The notes: generated from the sequence alone by a model not told the origin. DNA of 64,000 nt from Sodalis ligni (GCF_016865525.2 NZ_CP075169.1:248001-312000); one strand, 5' to 3'. Positions 9,802 to 20,577 are shown, counted from the stretch's first letter. Numbers and translations are program-made.

Positions 9802-10565
9802 CAGAAGATTGGCCTTACCCGACTATTGTAGCCCACCGCGGCGGCGGCGCGCAGGCGCCCGAAAACACCCTGTCCGCCATTGATACCGGAGCGCGTCTGG
9901 GACAGAAGATGATTGAAGTGGACGCCAAGCTCTCCGCTGACGGGCAGATATTTTTGTTACATGACGATACCCTAGAACGCACCACCAACGGCCGGGGCAT
10001 TGCCGGCGAGCAGCCTTGGGAGACGCTTTCCAGGCTGGATGCCGGCGAGTGGTACAGCGATGCTTTTCGCGAGGAGCCTTTGCCCCTGCTCACCGAGGTG
10101 GCGGCGCGCTGCGCCAAATATGGAATGGCGGTGAATATAGAAATAAAACCCACCACCGGCGCCGATGTTGAAACCGGCCGCGCCGTTGCGCTGGCGGCTA
10201 GGGAGCTGTGGCGCCATATGTCGCCGCCGCCGCTGTTATCCTCGTTTTCCGTCGAGGCGCTGGCCGAGGCGCTGAAAAGCGCGCCGGAACTACCGCGCGG
10301 ACTATTGCTCGACGAATGGGACGACAACTGGCCGGCGCTGTCTCAGCGGCTGGAATGCAGCGCCCTGCATCTTAATCACGAACTGCTGACTGAAGAGCGC
10401 GTCACGAAGATTATCGACGCCGGTTTGCATATCCTGGCCTATACGGTGAACAGTCCCTATCGTGCGCGAACACTGCTAAGCTGGGGCGTCGATTCCCTCT
10501 GCACCGACCGGATAGACCTGATTGACGCCGATTTCGGCGCCGATTTCACCGAGAGCGCGAATTAG
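9798..10565 (+). CDS. ugpQ: UgpQ, glycerophosphodiester phosphodiesterase
   Basis: Cytoplasmic enzyme that hydrolyses glycerophosphodiesters, such as glycerophosphocholine brought in by Ugp, to glycerol-3-phosphate and an alcohol. It is 255 residues (E. coli 247). The GDPD catalytic set is visible: HRGGG with His13, the acidic pair in IEVDAKL (Glu40, Asp42) and [13 protein letters not shown] with His55. The TIM-barrel continues with VNIEIKP and ends near the C-terminus. It is the last gene of the Pho-controlled operon. Confidence 0.96.
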   Translation: MTEDWPYPTIVAHRGGGAQAPENTLSAIDTGARLGQKMIEVDAKLSADGQIFLLHDDTLERTTNGRGIAGEQPWETLSRLDAGEWYSDAFREEPLPLLTEVAARCAKYGMAVNIEIKPTTGADVETGRAVALAARELWRHMSPPPLLSSFSVEALAEALKSAPELPRGLLLDEWDDNWPALSQRLECSALHLNHELLTEERVTKIIDAGLHILAYTVNSPYRARTLLSWGVDSLCTDRIDLIDADFGADFTESAN

Positions 10566-10709
10566 CCTCCTGCTTCAACCGATCAAATTCCGCCGGCAAC
10601 CGGCGCCCTGCTTAGTGCGGTGAAAATTCCGCCGGGAAGGGCGCCATGCGTGAACGGTGCCGATTTCGCAATGAGCCGGCATCCTGTTTAAACGGTACTG
10701 ATTCTGCCG

Positions 10710-11003
10710 TTACGGGTTTTGCTGCAGTTGATTGGCCGGCGCGTTTTGCTGCGTTCGCTGCCGATCGGCATTGAGCTGGGATTGCAGCTGGCTGCGCTGC
10801 TGGTCTCGTTGCATTTGCTGTTGAAGCTGTAAGCGGGTTTGCTGCTGTTGCGTGTTCATTTGCATTTGCTGCTGCAAATGCTGCTGGGCCGGCGACGGCG
10901 TGAAGGGCGGGTAAGGCTGCCCGGCAACCCCGGGCTTTTGCGCCGCCGACACCGCGCAGGCCGCCAGCGCGATCGTCAAACCCAGCCATATCATTAATTT
11001 CAT
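10710..11003 (-). CDS. yhhA: YhhA-like DUF2756 exported Gln-rich protein
   Basis: A 97-residue exported protein lying between ugpQ and ggt and facing the opposite way, as yhhA does in E. coli. A hydrophobic signal spans about residues 1-20 (MKLMIWLGLTIALAACAVSA); a lipobox-like LAAC is present, so it could be a lipoprotein. The rest is a low-complexity helical region dominated by Gln, Arg and Met. The ATG at 11003 with GAGG five bases upstream is preferred over a GTG two codons earlier. The function of the family is unknown to me; position and composition support the assignment more than residue identity. Confidence 0.7.
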   Translation of the reverse strand: MKLMIWLGLTIALAACAVSAAQKPGVAGQPYPPFTPSPAQQHLQQQMQMNTQQQQTRLQLQQQMQRDQQRSQLQSQLNADRQRTQQNAPANQLQQNP

Positions 11004-11157
11004 ATACACCTCGTTGGTGACACCCTACGTTAATTTTACGCCAAACCGGTGGAAACGCAGGGTTAGACTGTGCTTATTGCGATTCATGCCGCAGGATAAA
11101 AAAACCATAGGGTGCTAAGTTAATTAATAATTCGTTAGTTTACCATTTGGGTGAAGA

Positions 11158-12903
11158 ATGTTTCTTGCCATTGTCTCCCGTTGCCGGGTCGGCTTATTAC
11201 TGGCGGCGCTGTGTTCCCAGGCACTGCTATTGCCGGCCGCCGGCGCACCCCTCACTTACGGGGTTGAAAGCGATATTCATCACCCGGTCACCGCCCGGCA
11301 CGGCATGGTCTCCACCGTGGACGAGACGGCCACTCGGGTGGGGGTGGATGTACTGCGCGCCGGCGGCAATGCGGTGGATGCGGCGGTGGCGGTGGGTTAT
11401 GCCCTGGCGGTGACCCATCCGCAGGCGGGCAATCTCGGGGGCGGCGGCTTTATGCTGATTCGTACCGCCGCGGGCAAGACGGCGGCGGTGGATTTTCGGG
11501 AAATGGCGCCTGCCGGGGCCACCCGCAATATGTTTATCGGTACGGACGGAAAGGCCGACAGTCGGCTATCCCTGTTAAGTCCCCTGGCATCCGGCACCCC
11601 CGGCACGGTGGCGGGATTGTCCTTGGCGCTGGAACGATACGGTTCCTGGCCGTTGCAACGGGTGATGCAGCCGGCCATCGCCCTGGCAAAGAACGGATTT
11701 ATCGTTAACCGGGCCCTGGCGTCCGATCTGGCCGGCTATGGCAAAGAAGTGCTCGTTAACCACCCGAACAGTAAAGCGGTATTTTTCAAGGCAGACGGAC
11801 AGCCCTACGCAGAGGGGGAAAAACTGGTACAGCCGCAATTGGCCCATAGCTTGGAGTCCATCGCAGCCCAGGGGCCGGCGGCTTTTTATCGGGGCGCTAT
11901 CGCCGATGACATCGCCGGCGAGATGCAGCGGCAGGGGGGATTGATTAGCAAGGCGGATCTGGCGGCCTACCGCGCGGTGGAACGCCAGCCGGTATCCGGC
12001 ACCTATCGCGGCTACCGGGTTTATTCCATGCCGCCGCCGTCCTCCGGCGGTATCCATATCATCGAGATCCTGAATATTCTGGAGAATTTTGATTTGGCGA
12101 AAATGGGCGCCGGCAGCGCCGATACCATCCAGGTGATGTCGGAAGCGATGAAATTCGCCTATGCCGATCGCTCGGAATACCTTGGCGATCCCGATTTTAT
12201 CAACGTGCCGGTAGCCGCACTCACCAACAAAGCCTATGCCAAAACCCTGGCGCAGCGCATCAACCTGGCACATGCCATTCCTTCCACCCAGATCAAGCCC
12301 GGCCGGATTCAGCCTTACGAGAGCGACCAAACCACCCATTATTCCATTGTCGACGGGCAGGGGAACGCAGTGGCGGTAACCTATACCCTGAACACCTTCT
12401 TCGGCAGCGGTATCATGGCGGGCAACAGCGGCATCCTGTTGAATAATGAAATGGATGATTTTGCCGCCCAGCCGGGCGTACCGAACATGTACGGGCTGGT
12501 GGGAGGGGATGCCAACGCGGTACAGGCGCGCAAGCGGCCGCTGTCGTCCATGTCCCCCACCATTGTGGAAAAAGACGGTAAAATCTGGCTGGTTACCGGC
12601 AGCCCGGGGGGCAGCCGAATTATTACCACCGTCCTGCAAATCCTCGTGGACACCATCGATTTCAAACAGAATATCGCCGACGCCACCGATGCGCCGCGTT
12701 TCCATCAGCAGTGGACGCCGGATGAGCTGCGGGTGGAAAAAGGCTTCAGTCCGGATACGCTGAGGCTATTATCTGAAAAAGGCCAGCATGTGTCGGTTCA
12801 ACCGGTCATGGGCAGCACGCAGAGCATCATGGTGATGCCCGACGGCACCCTCAGCGGCGCATCCGATCCAAGAACCATAGATGATTTGACCGCTGGTTAT
12901 TAG
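11158..12903 (+). CDS. ggt: Gamma-glutamyltransferase
   Basis: Periplasmic enzyme that cleaves the gamma-glutamyl bond of glutathione and transfers or hydrolyses it. The 581 residues match E. coli (580). A signal peptide spans about residues 1-30. The proenzyme self-cleaves before the catalytic Thr, here Thr392 in QTTHYS, into large and small subunits. Other active-site blocks are RPLSSMSPTI and the glycine loop TGSPGGSRIITT. The end DDLTAGY matches E. coli. The Shine-Dalgarno sequence before this ATG is weak. Confidence 0.97.
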   Translation: MFLAIVSRCRVGLLLAALCSQALLLPAAGAPLTYGVESDIHHPVTARHGMVSTVDETATRVGVDVLRAGGNAVDAAVAVGYALAVTHPQAGNLGGGGFMLIRTAAGKTAAVDFREMAPAGATRNMFIGTDGKADSRLSLLSPLASGTPGTVAGLSLALERYGSWPLQRVMQPAIALAKNGFIVNRALASDLAGYGKEVLVNHPNSKAVFFKADGQPYAEGEKLVQPQLAHSLESIAAQGPAAFYRGAIADDIAGEMQRQGGLISKADLAAYRAVERQPVSGTYRGYRVYSMPPPSSGGIHIIEILNILENFDLAKMGAGSADTIQVMSEAMKFAYADRSEYLGDPDFINVPVAALTNKAYAKTLAQRINLAHAIPSTQIKPGRIQPYESDQTTHYSIVDGQGNAVAVTYTLNTFFGSGIMAGNSGILLNNEMDDFAAQPGVPNMYGLVGGDANAVQARKRPLSSMSPTIVEKDGKIWLVTGSPGGSRIITTVLQILVDTIDFKQNIADATDAPRFHQQWTPDELRVEKGFSPDTLRLLSEKGQHVSVQPVMGSTQSIMVMPDGTLSGASDPRTIDDLTAGY

Positions 12904-13219
12904 GGCCGGCCCCGCAGTTACCCTATGCACAACGCAATTGCCAGAGCGGGCGCGTGTTAAAGGGAGACCGTGCTGATGGGGTCGAATCGGGCATGGTTTA
13001 TCTGCCCGACCGAGTACCCCACAGCGCGGTAGGCCCGCATTAACCGATCGTGCAACAAACCTGTTAAAGGGATACTGCCTAGGGTGATCGACGCGGCAAA
13101 AAGTGCGTCGGCCCAAGAGTATTGTTTGCTCAATAATCATTCATTTGTAAACCATATTCGTGATAATTATGATTACCGCATCGGCTATCATAGGGTTTTG
13201 CATGACAGGATGAGTGACG
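12904..13219. other. intergenic junction between ggt and bioP
   Basis: About 315 bases with no supported gene. It joins two blocks that lie far apart in E. coli (liv-ugp-ggt and bioP-metR-metE), so it holds a rearrangement junction relative to that genome. A weak hairpin CGACGC/GCGTCG lies near 13088-13109. The last 80 bases are AT-rich and probably carry the bioP promoter. Confidence 0.5.
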
Positions 13220-14119
13220 GTGCCGCTGCTTATTATCACGACTATTTTATGGGCGTTTTCCTTCAGCCTGATTGGCGAGTATCTGGCCGGGCAGGTGGAC
13301 AGCTGGTTTTCGGTGCTGGTGCGCTTGACGCTGGCGGCGCTGGTATTTTTACCCTTTCTGCGCTGGCGCGGTTATCGCGCAACGCATCTGTTGCTGTATA
13401 TGGCGGTGGGCGCCTGCCAATTAGGCATCATGTATATGATCAGTTACCGGGCTTATCTCTACCTGTCGGTGCCGGAATTTTTACTGTTTACCGTGATGAC
13501 GCCGCTGTATGTCACCCTGGTTTATGACCTGTTGCGCCGCCGGCGCCTGCGCTGGGGTTATGTATTAAGCGCCCTGCTGGCCGTGGCGGGGGCGGCGATT
13601 ATCCGCTACGACCATGTCAGCGAACATTACTGGCGCGGCCTGCTGCTGGTACAGGCCGCCAATCTGGTGTTCGCCGTGGGGCAGGTGGGTTACAAAAGAT
13701 TGATGGAAGTCTATCCCATGCCGCAGCACACGGCATTTTCCTGGTTTTACCTTGGTTCATTCATCGTGGCGGTCATCGGCTGGTGGCTGTTCGGTAATGC
13801 CCGGCAATTGCCCACCACCTCGCTGCAATGGGGAATTTTAGTCTGGCTGGGGGTGGTTGCTTCCGCGCTGGGCTACTTTATGTGGAACTATGGCGCGACC
13901 CAGGTGGATGCCGGCACCCTCGGCATCATGAACAACTTCCATGTTCCCGCCGGATTACTGGTGAACCTGGCCATATGGCAGCAGCGGCCGCACTGGCCCA
14001 GCTTTATTGTCGGCGCCTCGGTGATTATGGCTTCGCTATGGGTGCACCGGCGCTGGATCGTTGCGCGTCCCGCACATAAGGCAGATGCGCGCACGCGTGC
14101 TGACGGGCCGAGCGAATAA
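13220..14119 (+). CDS. bioP: BioP (YigM) biotin transporter, EamA family
   Basis: Inner-membrane transporter with about ten helices formed by two EamA repeats; in E. coli the ortholog YigM/BioP imports biotin. From this GTG it has 299 residues, the same as E. coli, beginning [20 protein letters not shown] nine bases upstream supports it over the GTG two codons earlier. Conserved blocks include [26 protein letters not shown] and LASLWVHRK-like sequence near the end. The neighbour order bioP-metR-metE is the same as in E. coli. Its last 95 bases overlap the 3' end of metR on the other strand. Confidence 0.92.
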   Translation: MPLLIITTILWAFSFSLIGEYLAGQVDSWFSVLVRLTLAALVFLPFLRWRGYRATHLLLYMAVGACQLGIMYMISYRAYLYLSVPEFLLFTVMTPLYVTLVYDLLRRRRLRWGYVLSALLAVAGAAIIRYDHVSEHYWRGLLLVQAANLVFAVGQVGYKRLMEVYPMPQHTAFSWFYLGSFIVAVIGWWLFGNARQLPTTSLQWGILVWLGVVASALGYFMWNYGATQVDAGTLGIMNNFHVPAGLLVNLAIWQQRPHWPSFIVGASVIMASLWVHRRWIVARPAHKADARTRADGPSE

Positions 14120-14960
14120 ACGCCTCGATGGCCGGCTGGCGCTGCTCGCCGTCCCGGGACGCCGCATATAGCCGGCTCCATAAGCCGCTGCCCAGCGTTT
14201 TGGTAACTATCAGCCCCTGATGTTCAAAACTCTCTACCACCCAGTGGGGCAGCGCGGCGATGCCCATGCGCGCCGACACCATCTGAATCAGCAACAGAGT
14301 ATTGTCTACGCTTTTCAGCACCGGACTGACGCCGGCGGGCTGCAGGAACTGGCGCCAGACATCCATCCGCTGGCGCTGTACCGGGTAAATCATCAAAACT
14401 TCTTCACTGAGATCCTCGGGAGCGATGTGCTCTTTTTTCGCCAGAGGATGGTCCGGGGCCACCACCAACCGTACCTCAAAATCAAACATCGGCGTATAAA
14501 ACAATCCACTGCGCGGCAGGATATCCGACGTCAGCACCAGATCAAGCTCCCCCTGCTGCAGGGCGGGCTGCGGGTCAAAGGTGACGCCGGAGCGGAAATC
14601 CACCAGCACCTCCGGCCATTGCTCGCGAAACTCGGTCAGCGCCGGCGTCAGCCATTGAATACAGCTATGGCACTCGATGGCCAGCCGCAGCGTCGTTTGA
14701 TGCGGTTCCAGGCAATTTTGCAGCGCCTGCTGTACCTGAGGCAGGATTTGTTCGGCCAACTGCAGCAGGATCTCTCCCTGGGGCGTAAAGCGGAGCGGCT
14801 GGCTTTTGCGGACGAATAGTCTGAAACCCAGCCGCTGCTCAAGATCGCTGAATTGATGGGACAGCGCGGATTGGGTTTGATGAAGCTGGGCCGATGCGGC
14901 CGCCAGCGATCCGCTGTTACGCAGGGCTTGCAGCGTCCGCAGATGTTTAAGTTCGATCAT
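14025..14960 (-). CDS. metR: MetR, LysR-family regulator of methionine genes
   Basis: Activator of metE and other methionine genes, using homocysteine as coregulator in E. coli. The 311 residues (E. coli 317) begin [17 protein letters not shown], with the helix-turn-helix in [22 protein letters not shown]. It is divergent from metE over a 102-base control region. The final 30 codons overlap bioP in antisense. The protein otherwise looks complete, so the overlap is not from truncation. Confidence 0.95.
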   Translation of the reverse strand: MIELKHLRTLQALRNSGSLAAASAQLHQTQSALSHQFSDLEQRLGFRLFVRKSQPLRFTPQGEILLQLAEQILPQVQQALQNCLEPHQTTLRLAIECHSCIQWLTPALTEFREQWPEVLVDFRSGVTFDPQPALQQGELDLVLTSDILPRSGLFYTPMFDFEVRLVVAPDHPLAKKEHIAPEDLSEEVLMIYPVQRQRMDVWRQFLQPAGVSPVLKSVDNTLLLIQMVSARMGIAALPHWVVESFEHQGLIVTKTLGSGLWSRLYAASRDGEQRQPAIEAFIRSARQHACAHLPYVRDAQRSSAGAPIAKP

Positions 14961-14968
14961 GAGGGTGT

Positions 14969-15047
14969 TTCACCTGGAAGTGAATAATTTGCGCTTGTGG
15001 TTAATACAGTACATGTTGATTATGGATGTGTAAACATCTGGACGTCC
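14969..15047. promoter_or_regulatory. metR-metE control region with Met boxes
   Basis: Three adjacent 8-base units at 15024-15031, 15032-15039 (AAACATCT) and 15040-15047 (GGACGTCC) match the MetJ box AGACGTCT at 5, 6 and 6 of 8 positions, just upstream of the metE ribosome site. TTCAC (14969-14973) and GTGAA (14980-14984) form an inverted repeat near metR that may be a regulator site, though it does not match the usual MetR consensus orientation. MetJ repression of metE is established in E. coli; the sites are my reading. Confidence 0.6.
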
Positions 15048-15062
15048 ATATGGGAGAAGGTA

Positions 15063-17339
15063 ATGACAATACTAAGCCACACACTGGGTTTTCCGCGCGT
15101 CGGTCTGCACCGTGAATTGAAAAAAGCGCAGGAAAGTTATTGGGCAGGAAAATCCTCGCAACAAGAGCTATTGGCGGTGGGGCGCGAACTGCGGTCCCGT
15201 CACTGGCAGCAGCAGAAAGATGCCGGGGTCGATCTGCTGCCGGTGGGTGATTTCGCTTGGTATGACCATGTGCTGACCACCAGCCTGATGGTGGATAATA
15301 TCCCGGCACGGCACCGGCAGGGCGACGGGCCGGCGGATCTGGATACCCTGTTCCGCATCGGCCGCGGCCGCGCGCCGGGCGGCGAGCCCGCCGCCGCCGC
15401 CGAAATGACCAAATGGTTCAATACCAATTATCATTACATGGTGCCGGAATTTACCCGCGGACAATCATTCCGCCTGGGGTGGACCCAGTTGCTGGATGAA
15501 GTGGATGAAGCCCTGGCGCTGGGCCACCGGGTTAAACCGGTTATCCTCGGGCCGATAACCTACCTGTGGCTGGGCAAGACCAAGGGAGAGGCTTTTGATC
15601 GGCTATCGCTGCTGGCGGAACTGCTGCCGGTGTACCGGCAAATACTCGGCGAGCTGGCGCGGCGCGGTATCGAATGGGTGCAAATCGACGAACCCGCCCT
15701 GGTACTGGAGCTGCCCGCCGACTGGCAACAGGCCTATGAAACCGCTTACCGTGAATTGGCGGGACCGGTCAAATTGCTGCTGACCACTTACTTCGACAGC
15801 ATCGGCCATCATCTGGATCTTATCCGATCGCTGCCGGTGCAGGGTTTGCATGTGGATCTGATGGCGGGACAGGATTCACCCGACGAATTGCACCGGCGCC
15901 TGCCGGCCCACTGGCTGCTGTCTTTGGGCGTGATTAACGGACGCAACGTCTGGCGCGCCGATCTCGGCGCCTGGTTTGATCGTTTGCGCCTGCTATCGGG
16001 GCAACGGCCGATTTGGGTGGCCACCTCCTGCTCGCTGCTGCACAGCCCCATTGATTTATCGGTAGAATCGCGCCTGGATGAAGAAGTCAAAAGCTGGTTC
16101 GCCTTTGCCTTGCAGAAATGCGGCGAGCTGGGTTTGTTGCGTGCCGCCCTCAATCAGCCGGATGAGGCGCAGGTCTCCTTGTTGGAAGAGTACAGCCGGC
16201 CTATCCGCGCCCGCCGCCACTCGGACCGGGTGAACAATGCCCGGGTGCAGGCGCGTTTGACGCAGATTACCCCACGGGACAGCCAGCGCGGGCAAGCCTA
16301 TGAACGGCGTGCCGAGCTGCAACGGCAGCGTTTTAATCTGCCGGCCTGGCCCACCACCACCATCGGTTCCTTCCCGCAAACCACGGAAATACGCGGCCTG
16401 CGTCTGGATTTCAAGCGGGGCAGCCTGGATAGCGCCCGCTACCGTGCCGGTATCGGCGAACATATCCGCCAGGCGGTGGCCGAGCAGGAGCGTCTGGGAC
16501 TGGATGTGCTGGTGCATGGGGAAGCCGAGCGCAACGATATGGTGGAATATTTCGGCGAACATCTGGATGGGTTTGTCTTTACCCAGAACGGCTGGGTGCA
16601 AAGCTACGGATCCCGTTGCGTGAAACCCCCGGTTATCATCGGCGATATCAGCCGACCGTCGCCAATAACCGTCGAATGGGCGAAATATGCCCAATCCTTA
16701 ACGGATAAACCCATGAAGGGCATGCTCACCGGGCCGGTGACGATTCTATGCTGGTCTTTCCCCCGCGAGGACGTCAGCCGCAAAACCATCGCCCGGCAAA
16801 TCGCCCTGGCATTGCGCGACGAAGTGGCGGATCTGGAACAGGCGGGCATCGGCATCATCCAGATCGATGAGCCGGCGCTGCGGGAAGGTTTGCCGCTGCG
16901 CCAGTCCGAATGGCGGGAATACCTTGATTGGGCGGTGGAGGCATTCAGACTGAATGCCGCGGTGGCGCGGGACGATACCCAGATCCACACCCATATGTGT
17001 TATTGCGAGTTCAACGACATCATGGATTCCATCGCGGCCCTGGACGCCGATGTCATCACCATAGAAACCTCGCGTTCGGATATGGAATTATTGGAAACCT
17101 TTAAGGAATTCGATTATCCCAATGAAATCGGACCGGGCGTCTATGACATCCACTCGCCTAACGTACCCAGCGAGGAGTGGATTGTGGCACTGCTGCGCAA
17201 GGCGTCGGAGCGTATTCCCGCCGAACGGCTTTGGGTTAATCCCGATTGCGGGCTGAAGACCCGCGCCTGGCCGGAAACGCGCCAATCCCTGGCGAATATG
17301 GTGAGCGCTGCGAAACGGCTGCGTGCTGAAAAGGTTTAG
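15063..17339 (+). CDS. metE: MetE, cobalamin-independent methionine synthase
   Basis: Transfers a methyl group from methyltetrahydropteroyl-triglutamate to homocysteine. The ATG at 15063 with GGAGAAGG upstream gives 758 residues (E. coli 753); upstream in-frame starts were ignored. It is a double barrel: the N-terminal half starts [10 protein letters not shown] and the catalytic C-terminal half starts near [12 protein letters not shown] (about residue 435). Zinc ligands are visible in HTHMCYCEF and NPDCGLKTR. No defect is seen. Confidence 0.97.
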   Translation: MTILSHTLGFPRVGLHRELKKAQESYWAGKSSQQELLAVGRELRSRHWQQQKDAGVDLLPVGDFAWYDHVLTTSLMVDNIPARHRQGDGPADLDTLFRIGRGRAPGGEPAAAAEMTKWFNTNYHYMVPEFTRGQSFRLGWTQLLDEVDEALALGHRVKPVILGPITYLWLGKTKGEAFDRLSLLAELLPVYRQILGELARRGIEWVQIDEPALVLELPADWQQAYETAYRELAGPVKLLLTTYFDSIGHHLDLIRSLPVQGLHVDLMAGQDSPDELHRRLPAHWLLSLGVINGRNVWRADLGAWFDRLRLLSGQRPIWVATSCSLLHSPIDLSVESRLDEEVKSWFAFALQKCGELGLLRAALNQPDEAQVSLLEEYSRPIRARRHSDRVNNARVQARLTQITPRDSQRGQAYERRAELQRQRFNLPAWPTTTIGSFPQTTEIRGLRLDFKRGSLDSARYRAGIGEHIRQAVAEQERLGLDVLVHGEAERNDMVEYFGEHLDGFVFTQNGWVQSYGSRCVKPPVIIGDISRPSPITVEWAKYAQSLTDKPMKGMLTGPVTILCWSFPREDVSRKTIARQIALALRDEVADLEQAGIGIIQIDEPALREGLPLRQSEWREYLDWAVEAFRLNAAVARDDTQIHTHMCYCEFNDIMDSIAALDADVITIETSRSDMELLETFKEFDYPNEIGPGVYDIHSPNVPSEEWIVALLRKASERIPAERLWVNPDCGLKTRAWPETRQSLANMVSAAKRLRAEKV

Positions 17340-17365
17340 GGCGGCGATAAACGGGCGGCGGCGGA

Positions 17366-18205
17366 TTATTTGCCGTCGCCGCTCATTCCGTGCTGCGAAA
17401 ACCATTGCAACATGCGCCGCCAGCCGTCTTCCGCCGAGGCGGCATGATAATTAGGACGGTAATCGGCATAAAAAGCATGGCCGGCTTCGGGATATACCCG
17501 AATTTCGGCCTTGGCATTGGCGGCGCTGAGCGCATGGCGCATAGCGTCAATATGCTCCGGAAGGATGCCGGTGTCCTGTGCGCCGTACAGGCCCAGAACC
17601 GGCGTCACCAATTCCTTCGCCATATCAACCGGGTGCCGTGGCGTCGTCAGCGTTTTATCCCCCACTAATTTGCCATACCAAGCCGCCGCCGCTTTTAACT
17701 GGGGATTATGAGCGGCATATAGCCAAGCGATGCGACCGCCCCAGCAAAATCCGGTTACCGCCAAACGCTGCCCGTCGCCGCCATGGGTGGCTGCCCAATG
17801 GGCGGTATGATCCAAATCCGCCATCACCTGCGAATCCGGCACTTTACTCACCAGCTCTTTAAATAATTGACCGATATCGTCATAGGCTGACGGATCTCCC
17901 TGGCGGAAATAGAGCTCCGGCGCAATCGCCAGATAGCCTTGCTTTGCCAGCCGGCGGCATATATCGCGGATATGTTCATGAACGCCAAAGATTTCCTGAA
18001 TTACGATAACGATAGGCAAAGGCCGGCTTTCACCAGCGGGTTTCGCCATGTAAGCGGGCATCCGATCGCTTTGTGAAGGGATAGTGAACTGCCCCGTTTC
18101 CAGGCCAGCGTCATCGGTATGAATGGTAGTAGACGCGACATTGCCTGCTGCCGGGGCAAAGGCGGCCGGTTTCCTGTTCAGATCGAGGGTATCGTCGATG
18201 TTCAT
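17366..18205 (-). CDS. Dienelactone hydrolase family protein (YsgA-like)
   Basis: A 279-residue alpha/beta hydrolase of the dienelactone hydrolase family. The catalytic triad can be placed as Cys154 in GFCWGG, Asp211 in GAQDTG and His243 in EAGHAF; a conserved IQEIFGV block is at about 69-75. E. coli has the homolog ysgA between metE and udp, the same position. Its physiological substrate is not known. The first 30 residues are variable and precede the core fold. It converges with metE. Confidence 0.88.
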   Translation of the reverse strand: MNIDDTLDLNRKPAAFAPAAGNVASTTIHTDDAGLETGQFTIPSQSDRMPAYMAKPAGESRPLPIVIVIQEIFGVHEHIRDICRRLAKQGYLAIAPELYFRQGDPSAYDDIGQLFKELVSKVPDSQVMADLDHTAHWAATHGGDGQRLAVTGFCWGGRIAWLYAAHNPQLKAAAAWYGKLVGDKTLTTPRHPVDMAKELVTPVLGLYGAQDTGILPEHIDAMRHALSAANAKAEIRVYPEAGHAFYADYRPNYHAASAEDGWRRMLQWFSQHGMSGDGK

Positions 18206-18866
18206 ATAGCTGCCTTGTTGAGTTTTAACGTTAGGTTGATTATAGCTAAAGTTAATGGCTTGTGAATCATTTTAACAAGACAGTTACGATAATAAAAGTC
18301 TCATCCAATACAATTATTTTTAATGTAATAAATATATAAAACAAAACGGATATGTAATATGTAAATATAATAGAATTTTTACTTCACGCATCTCGCCGCG
18401 AGGATTTTTGACAGCCGATAACTTTATGAAAATCAATAGTTTTAGTTTATTTTTCGATTGTTTATCCGTTATTGCATCAATAATGCTACGTATATCCTCA
18501 AGGCTAGAATCATTTATAACGGAGAGCGAGGTATTGCCAGGCTGATATTTAAAATGTCCGTCACACTTTCCATTTTAATCTCCGCCCCGCGGTCGCTTTA
18601 TGCAATTTATCTGCAGCGAAGCGTTATAAGTTCGATTTTCATTATCGATTTATTTTATTAAGAATCGACCCAGGCGAGGAGGATGGTATCAACAGAGGAA
18701 TACGTTATTTTGTCGATAAATACATGCAAGATAATATAGATTTTAAATAATATTAAAAAAATTATAATAATGGAAAATTGTTATTTCTTTATTTAACACA
18801 ATTTGAACTATTTCACGATGAAATTAATAGCTATGTTAAAAGAGCAATACTTTTAAAAATTCTGTT
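18206..18866. other. AT-rich intergenic island
   Basis: About 660 bases, clearly richer in A+T than the flanking genes. A short open frame at 18458-18661 (67 codons) has no recognisable features. Another frame from roughly 18555 to 18748 on the plus strand ends with IDPGEEDGINRGIRYF and then VDKYMQDNIDFK before a TAA; it reads like the tail of a real protein but has no start, so it may be a gene remnant. The composition suggests acquired DNA. Confidence 0.35.
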
Positions 18867-18881
18867 TTGGGAGTAACCACC

Positions 18882-19412
18882 ATGACTATATCGATAGATT
18901 ATTCCGTTGCCAAAACTCCACCTGCCGTTCATAACGGTGCGGCGGGCGCTGATACGGGCAATCTGGCCGCCAAGCTGGAATCCGTTAAAAATAGTCCTGA
19001 TAACGTCTCGACTTTCTCTTTAACGTCATCGCTATCTGCTTCCGCCGCTAAATTATCCACTCGCCTGGGTTTGGACAAATTGATCAATGGATTGACATGG
19101 GTAGGCAGTCTGACCAGCAGTACGATGGGCAATATTGTGCAATTCAGTCAGTACGCTGCGGATACCGTGCAAATGGTCCATGACGGCGCAAAAATCGTAC
19201 AATATGGCATAGAGCATGGCATCAAAGGGTTGCTAAGCGAAATCATGGTCTTATTAAAAGCTCAGTCGTTGCCCATAGTGGAACGCTGGATCGATAAAGT
19301 TTACGAAGCCGGGAAAGACGTCACCTTGACGCAGATCCTGAAGATCCTAATGGAATGTATTGCGAACAACCAAGAAATCAAAGGGTTGTTCAAAGAGATA
19401 ATCGCAACCTGA
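18882..19412 (+). CDS. hypothetical helical protein in AT-rich island
   Basis: A 176-residue protein I do not recognise. The ATG at 18882 has GGGAG about nine bases upstream. Residues 1-60 are Ser/Thr/Ala/Asn-rich and look disordered, a composition seen in secreted effectors. From about residue 60 on it is predicted helical with amphipathic stretches (LIVGS-like WVGSLTSSTMGNIVQFSQYA, then GIEHGIKGLLSEIMVLLKAQ). No signal peptide or named motif is visible. It stands alone between a hydrolase gene and udp, a gap that is short in E. coli. The secreted role is only a guess from composition and context. Confidence 0.55.
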   Translation: MTISIDYSVAKTPPAVHNGAAGADTGNLAAKLESVKNSPDNVSTFSLTSSLSASAAKLSTRLGLDKLINGLTWVGSLTSSTMGNIVQFSQYAADTVQMVHDGAKIVQYGIEHGIKGLLSEIMVLLKAQSLPIVERWIDKVYEAGKDVTLTQILKILMECIANNQEIKGLFKEIIAT

Positions 19413-19515
19413 TAACGGTGTGAATGTGAGATGCCCCACGGATTTCGGCAGATAAATATTAGTATTCTAACGATATTATGTTTGGGTTAACATGTTATTT
19501 TTAGAGGTATCTGCC

Positions 19516-20280
19516 ATGTCCTCATCCGATGTTTTTCATCTTGGTTTGACACACTCCGATCTGAAGGGTGCCACGCTCGCCATCATCCCGGGAGATCCGC
19601 AAAGGGTTGAAAAAATCGCCGCGCTGATGGAGAATCCGGTGCACCTAGCCTCTCACCGGGAATTTACCACCTGGCGAGCAGAAATATCAGGCAATCCGGT
19701 TATTATCTGTTCAACCGGCATTGGCGGACCCTCCACATCCATCGCCGTAGAAGAACTGTCCCAGTTGGGCATCCGCACTTTTTTACGGGTTGGTACCACC
19801 GGCGCGATTCAATCTTATATTCAGGTGGGTGACGTATTGATCACCACCGCCGCGGTACGTTTGGATGGGGCCAGCCTGCATTTCGCCCCTGTGGAGTATC
19901 CGGCGGTGGCGGATTTTGACTGCACTTCCGCTCTGGTGGGGGCGGCGAAACACCATCGAACGAAATTTCACATTGGGGTAACCGCGTCCTCCGATACCTT
20001 CTATCCGGGGCAGGAACGTTACGATACCTATTCCGGACGGGTGCTGAACCGCTTGAAAGGGTCCATGCAGGAGTGGCAAAGCCTGGGCGTCATGAATTAT
20101 GAAATGGAATCCGCCACTCTGCTGACCATGTGCGCCACGCAAGGGTTGCGGGCAGGTATGGTGGCCGGCGTCATCGTTAACCGTACCCTGCAGGAGACCC
20201 CCGATGCCCGTTCCATGCAGTTGGCCGAAAGCGTCGCGGTAAACATCGTCGTCGATGCCGCCCGCCGTCTTATTATCTGA
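19516..20280 (+). CDS. udp: Uridine phosphorylase
   Basis: Cytoplasmic enzyme splitting uridine with phosphate into uracil and ribose-1-phosphate. The ATG at 19516 with AGAGG nine bases upstream gives 254 residues (E. coli 253). Conserved blocks are [12 protein letters not shown] (phosphate site), [22 protein letters not shown] and [14 protein letters not shown] (ribose binding). An upstream in-frame ATG eight codons earlier is less well placed. Confidence 0.97.
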   Translation: MSSSDVFHLGLTHSDLKGATLAIIPGDPQRVEKIAALMENPVHLASHREFTTWRAEISGNPVIICSTGIGGPSTSIAVEELSQLGIRTFLRVGTTGAIQSYIQVGDVLITTAAVRLDGASLHFAPVEYPAVADFDCTSALVGAAKHHRTKFHIGVTASSDTFYPGQERYDTYSGRVLNRLKGSMQEWQSLGVMNYEMESATLLTMCATQGLRAGMVAGVIVNRTLQETPDARSMQLAESVAVNIVVDAARRLII

Positions 20281-20291
20281 TCCGATTATGG

Positions 20292-20318
20292 CGACCGGTG
20301 TAAACACCCCGGTCGTTT
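20292..20318 (+). terminator. udp terminator hairpin
   Basis: CGACCGG (20292-20298) pairs perfectly with CCGGTCG (20309-20315), extended inside by GTG/CAC, then TTTC. It lies 11 bases after the udp stop. Confidence 0.6.
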
Positions 20319-20502
20319 CAGTCCGGTTTAACCTGAAGATTCGCTTCAATGGCATGATAAGCCGTGCCTTCCTTACCGATATCCCGCCGATGTTAATCAT
20401 TATTTCCCCGTGAGGAGAGCCTTGTCTTAGAGGATATTCCACCGTGGTATTGCTGGCGCCGGGGGGGTTGGGTAGAAGATGGCTTATCGGCCTTATCAAC
20501 TG

Positions 20503-20577
20503 ATATACCCTTCATCTTACATCTTTCATCTTTTGAGTGGCGGCGGCGTTGGCTGAAAGCCGAAATCCATCGGGTAT
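20503..20577. repeat. ERIC-type repeat, internally deleted
   Basis: Starts TATACCCTTCATC and ends CATCGGGTATA, the terminal inverted repeat of ERIC elements, with GCGGCGTTGGCTG inside. At about 75 bases it is shorter than the usual 127 and lacks the central palindrome. It lies upstream of rmuC. The rest of this 366-base gap holds the udp terminator and no supported gene. Confidence 0.65.

Noticed and set aside
11575..12705. long 376-codon frame antisense to ggt
   Set aside because: It lies wholly within ggt on the opposite strand and has no recognisable protein features; it is a by-product of GC-rich codon use.
14997..15062. upstream start for metE
   Set aside because: It would add 22 residues lacking in the family and cover the Met boxes; the ATG at 15063 has a strong ribosome site.
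18458..18661. 67-codon frame in the AT-rich island
   Set aside because: No family pattern or good ribosome site, and an overlapping frame looks more protein-like; I could not support it as a gene.
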